NCBI GenBank assembly: GCA_019636915.1
Contig: JAHBWQ010000004.1
Location: forward strand, 1 to 50,642
Reading direction: 5' to 3'
DNA: 50,642 nt
Origin: Nitrospira sp.
Lineage (GTDB): Bacteria; Nitrospirota; Nitrospiria; Nitrospirales; Nitrospiraceae
The notes below the pieces were generated by a model. That model was not told the origin of the DNA and did not search any database. It saw only the letters and a list, made by a program, of their open reading frames with translations. Position 1 is the stretch's first letter, and each line of letters begins with the position of its first letter. Below, piece by piece: positions 44,793-50,642 of the stretch. Both the position numbers and the translations under genes were made by a program.

Positions 44793-45097
44793 TAGTCCCA
44801 ACCTTTTATGCCTTGATGTTCGTGCAACATGAATTGAACGAGATCGTTCAAGCGATGAGCGCGCTGGTGCAGCCCCTCGGCTTCCAGCAGAGATTGTTTT
44901 TCCAACGTGGTGGAGGCTAAATAGGATTTACAGAGATGGTTGACGTTGAGAGCCATCGTACGATCCATTTAGTCCCAGCCCTTTAGCCCTTGATGCTCGT
45001 GCAACATGAATTGAACGAGGTCGTTCAAGCGACGAGCGCGCTGGTGCAGCCCTTCGGCTTCCAGCAGAAATTGTTTTTCCAACGGTGTACAGTCCAA
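44745..45097. repeat. Tandem ~176-bp duplication joining LON and ABC gene ends
   Basis: Copy A is 44745-44920 and copy B is 44921-45097, about 90% identical by eye. Each copy carries (on the minus strand) the last ~42 codons of the LON-domain gene, the stop/start junction, and the first ~16 codons of the ABC ATPase gene. Copy A holds the live ATPase start; copy B holds the live LON end. Both junctions keep the TAA next to or overlapping ATG. Confidence 0.85.
44792..44968 (-). CDS. Chimeric 58-codon ORF made by the tandem duplication
   Basis: It starts at ATG 44968, directly after the LON-domain gene's TAA, with codons copied from the ABC ATPase start (MDRTMALNVNHLCKSY). It then runs in frame into a copy of the LON-domain C-terminus (LEKQSLLEAEGLHQRAHRLN, then DLVQFMLHEHQGIKGWD) and stops at TAA 44792-44794, overlapping the real ATPase start. 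Because both fused parts keep good codons and the frame is open end to end, it is probably translated. Whether the protein does anything is unknown. Confidence 0.5.
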   Translation of the reverse strand: MDRTMALNVNHLCKSYLASTTLEKQSLLEAEGLHQRAHRLNDLVQFMLHEHQGIKGWD

Positions 45098-45658
45098 ATA
45101 GGTTGATAGAGTGTTCACCAAGACTTCATCACTCACTTCTTCGCGGAAGAAGCCCTGCCACGCTGCACTATCTTCTCGCTGTTGCAGGTATCGTCCGAGC
45201 ACGTCGATCAGCGCCTTTCGCACTCCCTTGGTCAGCCCTTCTTCGGTGCGCATGGGCGTCACCCGAATCGTGGCTTCGCGATAGGCCTTGTCGAAGTGTT
45301 CCTTGGTAATCTCGCATCGTTCAAGCCCCTGCAGCAAGATGTTGGAGCGACCATCCGGCAAGGGCTGTACGCTGACGACTCTCCCGATACAGAGTGCAGA
45401 ATAGATGGCCGGGTTCCCATAGTAGTCCGGCTCCCATCCTTCCTTCAGGAGCGCCATGGCAATGCATTGGCTGCCTACCGTGACATCAGCTACCATTTGG
45501 CGATATCGTGGCTCAAAGATGTGGAGCGGGAGATAGGTTTTAGGGAAGAAGACCACATTCGGTAATGGAAACACGGGAAGCCGATCGGGAATAGGAAACG
45601 GTTCAATAGCTTTGGACGGACCTCGCCCTGACGGCCCCCGTTCATGATCAGTTTGCAT
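44969..45658 (-). CDS. LON substrate-binding-domain protein
   Basis: A 229-residue protein made of the Lon protease N-terminal domain alone: LPVFPLPNVVFFPKTYLPLH, IFEPRYRQMV, GRVVSVQPLPDGRSNILLQG. A helical C-terminal part follows (FLLEAEGLHQRARRLNDLVQ). It lacks the Lon ATPase and protease domains. Such stand-alone proteins are common but poorly understood. It is the first gene before the ABC exporter; its 3' end is duplicated. Confidence 0.88.
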   Translation of the reverse strand: MQTDHERGPSGRGPSKAIEPFPIPDRLPVFPLPNVVFFPKTYLPLHIFEPRYRQMVADVTVGSQCIAMALLKEGWEPDYYGNPAIYSALCIGRVVSVQPLPDGRSNILLQGLERCEITKEHFDKAYREATIRVTPMRTEEGLTKGVRKALIDVLGRYLQQREDSAAWQGFFREEVSDEVLVNTLSTYLDCTPLEKQFLLEAEGLHQRARRLNDLVQFMLHEHQGLKGWD

Positions 45659-45841
45659 GGGCCACGATAGCTGACGCTTGTGAAAATTGTCAACGCTGGT
45701 CCCAGGCTCTTGATTTTGAAGGAAATGCGAAACGCCGCTCTCAGACAGCCGATTGGTTCATGGACGAGGCGCGTGGTATAACCGAAGCGGTTGAGGTGCT
45801 CTCATCAGGGGAGGAGCTTGAATGCGGATCATGAGGCGAGG

Positions 45842-46969
45842 ATGGGTGTGATCAAGTATCGGCGGATCGAACTGGTCGGTGCCTGGCTGGCCGCGACGGT
45901 CTCGCTCGCGCTCGCGGCAAGTACTGGATCTACCCCTTTCCAGCCGGCGACCGCCGGGTACCAGTACGCTTTTCCTAGAGACCACGGCTCACACCCGACT
46001 TATCGAACCGAATGGTGGTACTACACGGGCCATCTCCACACCAAGGGAGGCCGGGCATTCGGTTTTGAATTAACTTTCTTTCGGCGAGGGATCCCGCCTG
46101 AGGATGTGACGACGCTCCCCTCCAAATGGTCGGTGAAGGATCTGTATCTGGCCCATTTTGCTGTGACCGACATCACTGGAAAACGATTTCATTTCTCGGA
46201 GAAGCTCAGTCGCGAGGGCCTTGGAAAGGCCGGTGCCGATGAGTCGAAACTCCGGGTCTGGATCGATGATTGGCGAATCGAGGCCGCAACGGATCAGATC
46301 GGTGCGCACAGCTTGATAGCCCGTGACGACACCCATGCTCTTTCGCTCAGGCTGCAACCGGCCAAATCGCTGGTCACACACGGTGCGGCCGGCGTCAGTC
46401 GGAAGGGGAAAGACGTGGGGCAGGCCTCTCACTATTATTCGTTTACCAGACTTGAGACCAGCGGAACGCTGACGATCGACGGAGAATCCTTCGACGTCAC
46501 CGGTCTCAGCTGGATGGACCATGAATTCGGGTCAGGCGACCTCGGGGCCGATCAAGTCGGCTGGGACTGGTTCAGCATTCAATTGGAAGACAATAGTGAG
46601 CTGATGTTGTATCGCATGCGGTTGAAGGATGGATCGTCCGATCTGGCATCGAGCGGCACGATCGTCTTCTCTGATGGACGGAGTCGCCATTTGGACGTGA
46701 AGGACTTTGAGATCGAATCGATCGGAGCCTGGACCAGTACCGAGAGCAATGCGATCTATCCCAACCGATGGAAGCTTACACTTCCGTCGTTCGACTTGAT
46801 GCTGGAAGTGGTCCCGTTACTCGCCGATCAGGAATTGCGCACCTCGCGCAGCAGTCGTGTGTCCTATTGGGAAGGAGCCGTGGCCGTGACAGGCACTAAA
46901 CAAGGCAGGCCAATAAAGGGTCAAGGCTACGTCGAGCTCACCGGTTACGCCGAGCGCCTGAAGATGTAG
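45842..46969 (+). CDS. AttH/CrtC lipocalin-like exported protein
   Basis: A 375-residue protein from ATG 45842 with AGGCGAGG upstream; the frame extends to 45791 but lacks such a site. An N-terminal signal peptide (LVGAWLAATVSLALAAS) is followed by an AttH-like (CrtC, hydroxyneurosporene synthase family) double lipocalin fold with the conserved TEWWYYTGHL, FGFELTFFRRG, YLAHFAVTD, GLSWMDHEFGS and DWFSIQLED. AttH proteins often accompany ABC exporters; the divergent LON/ABC operon next door fits that. Carotenoid hydration is not implied. Substrate unknown. Confidence 0.88.
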   Translation: MGVIKYRRIELVGAWLAATVSLALAASTGSTPFQPATAGYQYAFPRDHGSHPTYRTEWWYYTGHLHTKGGRAFGFELTFFRRGIPPEDVTTLPSKWSVKDLYLAHFAVTDITGKRFHFSEKLSREGLGKAGADESKLRVWIDDWRIEAATDQIGAHSLIARDDTHALSLRLQPAKSLVTHGAAGVSRKGKDVGQASHYYSFTRLETSGTLTIDGESFDVTGLSWMDHEFGSGDLGADQVGWDWFSIQLEDNSELMLYRMRLKDGSSDLASSGTIVFSDGRSRHLDVKDFEIESIGAWTSTESNAIYPNRWKLTLPSFDLMLEVVPLLADQELRTSRSSRVSYWEGAVAVTGTKQGRPIKGQGYVELTGYAERLKM

Positions 46970-47012
46970 TAGACCTATTTGTCAGCCAGCTGATCCACCA
47001 CACGATCCCAGT

Positions 47013-47411
47013 TCAGCCAGAGCAACTCTTTTGTTCTTCTTCGATAAGGTTCAGGTTTGGACTGACTTGCAGCTCCACAAAGACGCCACAGCGTGCGGTC
47101 CAGAATTTAGCTGGGGCGGAAGGTTTCGGCGGCGGGGGAGGTGGTTCTTCTGGGGGGGCAACTTGGACGTTGATGATCGTGAGGTTTGGACCCAAGGCGG
47201 AGCCCATCAAGGGCCTGATCGTTCTTCCGTGGAAGCCACGAACGCTTGAAAAGCGAGACGCAGTGATTCGACTCTCAAGGCCGTGCATCCCAAAACTATG
47301 AGTGCCGGCAGCATGAGGAACAGTGGAAGGGCCGACGGTCACACCACCGCGAGATTCTGCAGAGGCGGTGAGCGGGATGAGGGTCAGGAGCGCAGTGATC
47401 AGGAGTTTCAT
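47013..47411 (-). CDS. Exported proline-rich hypothetical protein
   Basis: A 132-residue protein with a clear signal peptide (LLITALLTLIPLTASAES). The middle is Ser/Gly/His-rich and followed by a proline run (PPEEPPPPPPKPSAP). The C-terminal 30 residues include two cysteines (ARCGVFVE and KSCSG), possibly one disulfide. The family is not recognised. Confidence 0.6.
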   Translation of the reverse strand: MKLLITALLTLIPLTASAESRGGVTVGPSTVPHAAGTHSFGMHGLESRITASRFSSVRGFHGRTIRPLMGSALGPNLTIINVQVAPPEEPPPPPPKPSAPAKFWTARCGVFVELQVSPNLNLIEEEQKSCSG

Positions 47412-47558
47412 ATGAACACCGACTATTCGACTATGAGCCTAATCCCCGGTGAAGAAAGCCGTCAAGCGGGGTAGGTAGGCACCAGCTTCATCAGGCATTG
47501 GGAATTCTTGAGGTGCGTAGCGGACTACACAGCTGATCTGTTACCGAAGTAGTTCTTG

Positions 47559-48422
47559 TTACTTCGCCAGGCGGCGGATGCGCAGTGCAGCCTTTACGCC
47601 CTTCTTGGCAGGATGCCGCACGGCATGGCGCAACAGCCACTTCCGCTCCTTTGACGCATCTTCTAGCCAGCGCTCACACAACTCAAAAGCCAGACGAGGA
47701 TGGTCTTTGGCAATATCGCCGAGATGATTGGCCACACTCCGTCGAACATACAGATCTGGGTCGTCCTTGAGTGCTTCCAGAATCGGCAGGACGGGGCGAG
47801 GGTCTTTGATAAAGGCTGGAATCCGCATCGCCCAGGGCAAACGCGGACGTGTTCCTTCGGAACAGAGCCGCCGCACATGGGGATCTCTGTCCTTGGTCCA
47901 TTCTATCAATTGAGCGAGGGTGCGCTCCGGCCAGCGGATCAGGAACGGGCGGATAGAAAATTCAGCGCTGAAGCGTCGCGTCAGTTCGTATTGGGCAAAC
48001 ATCGAAATCTCGAACGGATCATGCCCTTCGGTATCTGTCGGATCTAGCCCATACGTTGCCACAAAGCTCACGTGCGGCAGGTAGAAGAACACGCCCAAGC
48101 CAAGGTCCTCTGTGCCTGTCAGCGGTGGAGTCAGCGATTGGACTAGGACGTGAATGGCATCTTCGTAGCGTTTCGGTAGATGCTCGCGGAGCGCTCTCGC
48201 CAGATGATGTCCGCGTTGAAGAATGCTGAGCGGCTTCAAACCGTTCAGCGCTGTATGTTGGAATGCTTTCCCCTCGAAGGCCGGATGCACGAGGCTGATG
48301 TTGTGCGCCAGACATTCGATGGCTTCCCGATCGAGCAAGTTCGCAAGGGAGAGGCCCTTCTGAATCGAGCGTGGTGCAGTGGGAAGGCGCGGTGTACGGC
48401 TTGTGGGGCGTTTGGTCGGCAT
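47559..48422 (-). CDS. AlkC-like DNA alkylation repair protein (HEAT-like)
   Basis: A 287-residue all-helical protein, starting at ATG 48422 (48479 is an alternative in-frame ATG). The C-terminal half has the AlkC-type sequences HVRRLCSEGTRPRLPWAMRI, ILEALKDDPDLYVRRSVANH, LGDIAKDHP and WLLRHAVRHPAKKG. AlkC/AlkD-family proteins remove N3-methyladenine and related lesions with a HEAT-like scaffold. Glycosylase residues are not conserved enough for me to confirm activity. It stands alone. Confidence 0.8.
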   Translation of the reverse strand: MPTKRPTSRTPRLPTAPRSIQKGLSLANLLDREAIECLAHNISLVHPAFEGKAFQHTALNGLKPLSILQRGHHLARALREHLPKRYEDAIHVLVQSLTPPLTGTEDLGLGVFFYLPHVSFVATYGLDPTDTEGHDPFEISMFAQYELTRRFSAEFSIRPFLIRWPERTLAQLIEWTKDRDPHVRRLCSEGTRPRLPWAMRIPAFIKDPRPVLPILEALKDDPDLYVRRSVANHLGDIAKDHPRLAFELCERWLEDASKERKWLLRHAVRHPAKKGVKAALRIRRLAK

Positions 48423-48797
48423 TCTGAGAGGTATGTCTGGCTCCGGCACAGAAGTCAACCGGCCGGGAGGGAGGAGCATGAGAGTTGTTGGGATGAGCGT
48501 AGATTACGCTGAAATATATCCTCCAATATTAAGACAGCCTTGCGGCGAATGGAATCCTGTGTAGATTTCTGCCACCGGTAAAATCTCGTCGGGTGTTATC
48601 CCAATTTTCTTCAAAATCCTCCCACAATAAAATTTTGTCGATCAGGCAGGCAACTTACTCAACCGGTAAGTGATGGCCTGGCGTACTCAATCATCTGCCA
48701 GTGCCGGTTCCTTCCGCTTGAGAAGTTTGCACGAGCCTCCTCAACCACATGATGAGGGCTAATGCCCTGGACAACCTTTTAACCACAGGAGGATGTC
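48423..48797. other. Spacer upstream of the small membrane protein gene
   Basis: No gene is seen in ~375 bases. The last 14 bases contain a strong CAGGAGGATGTC ribosome site that serves the 44-codon gene at 48798. Confidence 0.4.
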
Positions 48798-48932
48798 ATG
48801 GATAAGGTCTGGTTATATGTTGGGGGGATTCTTGTCGGAACGGCGGTATTGATCTATGCCGTGCTTACAACGGTGAGTAGTACAAATCCGCCGGCCAGTG
48901 ATCTGCGGGCGGCGTACGAGCAATCGAAGTAG
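48798..48932 (+). CDS. Small membrane protein, 44 residues
   Basis: ATG 48798 is preceded by a strong AGGAGGATGTC ribosome site. The 44 residues begin MDKVWLYVGGILVGTAVLIY, a single transmembrane helix, followed by AVLTTVSSTNPPASD and a short charged tail (LRAAYEQSK). There is no cleavable signal. The combination of a textbook ribosome site and a membrane helix argues for a real gene. No family can be named. Confidence 0.55.
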   Translation: MDKVWLYVGGILVGTAVLIYAVLTTVSSTNPPASDLRAAYEQSK

Positions 48933-49047
48933 TGAGCCAGCACCGGGCTTTCTGAGCGCATGACGCCAGCGGGGTGCCCGGTTTCCGTGTCCAGCATGAC
49001 GCATGAGTGGACACTAAGGGGGTAGTGTGTGTGATTTCCACCCGAGA

Positions 49048-49089
49048 ACCTGCCACGTGAGAAAGGACTCTTTTCAACGCGTGGCAGGT
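49048..49089. repeat. Long inverted repeat in a 296-base spacer
   Basis: ACCTGCCACG (49048-49057) and CGTGGCAGGT (49080-49089) are perfect 10-base arms; the 22-base loop holds a smaller AAAG/CTTT stem. No T-tract follows. The rest of the spacer 48933-49228 shows nothing else. Confidence 0.45.
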
Positions 49090-49228
49090 GTCAATCGTGG
49101 TGTAGGGTCTTTGATCCGTCGCAGTTTTCTTCCCAGTCCAGAGGTGAAACCAAAAGGGTTTGGCCTCTTAAGACCCATCCTCAAACCCGCTAGAGATTGA
49201 GTTGCCCAAGTGTGGACCATTGGATCGT

Positions 49229-49648
49229 CTAGTTACTGACAATTTCTCCTGTACCGTCTTGCGATAGCCGGACGGTAACCACGTCATTCCCATGCTTGCA
49301 CTCATAAGAAGCGCCCAGGGTATTCTTGCTTTGTATTGCGCAGCTTTTTTCGAGGTTCGCGGTATCGCCAGGTAGAAAACGAAATCGGACGTGCACTCGT
49401 TCTCGATCCACTCGATGCTCTTCATGGATGTCGTAAGCACTTCGGGGAATAAAATTTGGAACCCAGCCTTTTGCAGTGAGCTCGATGGACTGAAGTGCTT
49501 GGTATGTTTCAAAGTGCGATTCCTGGAGTTCACTCTTGTCCATGTACCAGAGCACTCCAATTAGTAGCCCTAGGCAGATGCTGGCGATAAGCAGCGCGAC
49601 TTTCGTGTGACTAATAGTACCAAGTGATGGGGACGCGCTATCATCCAC
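49229..49648 (-). CDS. Membrane-anchored hypothetical protein
   Basis: A 139-residue protein with an N-terminal membrane anchor (VALLIASICLGLLIGVLWYM). The extracytoplasmic part has the pattern KGWVPNFIPRSAYDIHEEHR, RVHVRFRFLPGD and a C-terminal strand pair (NDVVTVRLSQDGTGEIV), with two cysteines (KSCAIQ and YECKHG). Small anchored proteins with this W-x-P-x-F-I-P-x-S-A pattern occur widely, of unknown function. Confidence 0.7.
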   Translation of the reverse strand: MDDSASPSLGTISHTKVALLIASICLGLLIGVLWYMDKSELQESHFETYQALQSIELTAKGWVPNFIPRSAYDIHEEHRVDRERVHVRFRFLPGDTANLEKSCAIQSKNTLGASYECKHGNDVVTVRLSQDGTGEIVSN

Positions 49649-49825
49649 ATTGGATTTCTGCTCGAATCACAATTTCGTGATACATAGAACCGGATCTGGC
49701 CTCCGCCTACAGATACCCATCTATTCCCTTTCGACCTCTGTGGAACGGTATTCGCTGTGCTGGAAGACTGTCGATGCTGTTTATGCATCTACCTCGGCGT
49801 GGACATCGGGATGGCGCGCGACAGT

Positions 49826-50095
49826 CTATGAGAGCTGCTTCGCAGCGCCGGATGGTTTGCGGCGACCTTGTTCCCATTGTTCCAAGGTGCGCTTTGATAC
49901 ACCCAGTGCAGCGGCAAACTTCGCCTGTGAGAGACCACTCTTGAGTCGCACTCCGACAACGTACGACTTAGCTTCAACCTTCGCTCTCTTGCCTCCACCG
50001 GCTTTGATCTCCCGTATGCCATCCAGGACTTCCTGCCACACATCGCGCTTGGCCTCGAATTTGGCGAGGGCCTTGCCGGTTAGCTTTCTACTCAT
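49826..50095 (-). CDS. HTH antitoxin of a HigBA/NadS-type system
   Basis: An 89-residue protein. The N-terminal half is Lys-rich and the C-terminal half is an XRE-type helix-turn-helix (LKSGLSQAKFAAALGVSKRT, LEQWEQGRRKPSGAA). This layout is that of HigA/NadS antitoxins, which bind the toxin and repress the shared operon. The start overlaps the toxin stop by eight bases (ATGAGTAG), toxin gene first, as in HigBA. Confidence 0.9.
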   Translation of the reverse strand: MSRKLTGKALAKFEAKRDVWQEVLDGIREIKAGGGKRAKVEAKSYVVGVRLKSGLSQAKFAAALGVSKRTLEQWEQGRRKPSGAAKQLS

Positions 50096-50402
50096 TTTGA
50101 AATGCCTCCACTAATTGCTTGAGAATATGCGCCGGCACATTCTCGCGCTTTGACTTTGCATAGAGGGTCAACATCCAGAACTCGCTGGGTCGATACCGCA
50201 CGAAATAGATGATCCGAAGCCCACCCCGCTTTCCCGTTCCTGGTAAAGCCCAGCGCATCTTCCGAACTCCACCTGAACCGGGAACTACATCACCGGCCTC
50301 TGGATGGTGCATTAAGAACTGCTGCAACTCAGAATATTCATCATCGTCCAAATATGAGGGAAGTATCCGTGCGAAAATGGACGATTCAATGAATGTGAAC
50401 AC
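50088..50402 (-). CDS. RelE/HigB-type toxin
   Basis: A 104-residue protein from GTG 50402, which matches the usual start of the family (VFTFIESSIFARIL). An ATG at 50471 would add 23 residues without a domain. Motifs are LDDDEYSELQQFLMHHPEAG, VPGSGGVRKMRWA, GGLRIIYFVR and TLYAKSKRENV. RelE/HigB-fold toxins cut mRNA at the ribosome. It is upstream of the antitoxin gene. Confidence 0.88.
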   Translation of the reverse strand: MFTFIESSIFARILPSYLDDDEYSELQQFLMHHPEAGDVVPGSGGVRKMRWALPGTGKRGGLRIIYFVRYRPSEFWMLTLYAKSKRENVPAHILKQLVEAFQNE

Positions 50403-50480
50403 CGATGGAATATACGCCTTAGGCGTACTAAAGGCAAGGTCAGCCCCCCACCCTGGCTGAGTCCATGTCAAGGCGATGCA

Positions 50481-50522
50481 TGTAGGTTCTACAGGAACAA
50501 CTCTGAAGAGTCATATTGACTC
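50481..50522. promoter_or_regulatory. Two short palindromes upstream of the toxin-antitoxin operon
   Basis: TGTAG-GTT-CTACA (50481-50493) and GAGTCA-TAT-TGACTC (50508-50522) are perfect inverted repeats, 79 to 120 bases upstream of the toxin start. They are candidate HigA operator sites. The second also sits 14 bases before the lipoprotein start on the other strand. Confidence 0.35.
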
Positions 50523-50535
50523 ACGTCCAATCCCT

Positions 50536-50642
50536 ATGATTAGGTCTGCCGCCATTATGATGTTATCTCGTGTCGTCCTCCCAGTAGCCTTGATTCCACT
50601 CCTGATCGTCACGCTCGCCTGCCAGAAGGAGAGCGAATCGAT
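50536..50642 (+). CDS. Lipoprotein (3' end missing)
   Basis: The gene is cut by the window edge after 35 codons. It starts at ATG 50536 (50557 and 50560 also fit). Residues form a lipoprotein signal: hydrophobic VVLPVALIPLLIVTLAC with lipobox LTLAC, followed by QKESES. Only the signal and first mature residues can be seen, so no function can be given. Confidence 0.65.
   Translation, partial: MIRSAAIMMLSRVVLPVALIPLLIVTLACQKESES

Overview
The window looks like chromosomal DNA of a Nitrospira-type bacterium (phylum Nitrospirota). This is inferred from the overall protein character, the densely packed mixed-strand layout, and a split F-type ATP synthase operon. There is no 16S rRNA or other formal marker to prove it. 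I see no tRNA, rRNA, CRISPR array, intact insertion sequence or prophage.

Layout. 1-5.0 kb: the 3' end of an OmpA-domain envelope protein, a small Lys-rich exported protein, a DUF1810 protein, a decayed membrane-protein gene, a lone RTX protein and an exported HEAT-repeat protein. 5.2-10.4 kb: atpH-atpA-atpG-atpD-atpC, the F1 half of ATP synthase plus delta, with no a, b or c subunit genes beside it. 10.5-13.3 kb: an RluD-type pseudouridine synthase and small genes. 13.5-16.1 kb: a zinc/manganese ABC importer (permease, ATPase, binding protein). 16.4-21.6 kb: anmK, a DUF2726 protein, a TPR protein with an in-frame duplicated 3' remnant, a diguanylate cyclase response regulator, a lipoprotein and a small conserved protein. 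21.9-23.8 kb: a ZorA/ZorB-like motor pair without the usual defence effectors. 23.9-28.3 kb: a tightly overlapping minus-strand operon larC, CaCA exchanger, pdxA, small gene, rsmA. 28.5-31.9 kb: an exported protein, larB-gpsA and an outer-membrane barrel. 32.4-35.6 kb: a split arginine-to-proline module (amidinotransferase plus LOR/SDH protein) downstream of truD. 35.6-41.9 kb: a phosphoesterase, a HEAT protein, a truncated universal-stress-protein ORF coupled to a 1133-residue SAM/cyclase/ATPase/TPR protein, and an MBL hydrolase. 41.9-45.7 kb: a LON-domain protein, ABC-2 exporter and SirB1-like protein, interrupted by a ~176-bp tandem duplication and a ~120-bp palindromic element. 45.8-50.6 kb: an AttH/CrtC-like protein, an AlkC-like HEAT protein, small membrane proteins, a HigBA-like toxin-antitoxin pair and the start of a lipoprotein gene.

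How the genes work together. The F1 genes supply the catalytic head of ATP synthase; the membrane sector must be encoded elsewhere. The two arginine genes together could turn arginine into proline, releasing CO2 and ammonia, as the fused cyanobacterial AgrE/ArgZ enzymes do. larB and larC are steps of nickel-pincer cofactor synthesis; larA and larE are not seen here. Signalling capacity (c-di-GMP synthase, class III cyclase) and envelope proteins fill much of the rest.

Most notable: the orphan ZorAB-like pair; the split AgrE-type module; a tandem duplication that created a 58-codon chimeric ORF between the LON and ABC genes; a second, in-frame 186-bp 3'-end duplication behind the TPR gene; period-7 tandem repeats in two atp spacers; and a palindromic interspersed-type element inside the exporter operon.
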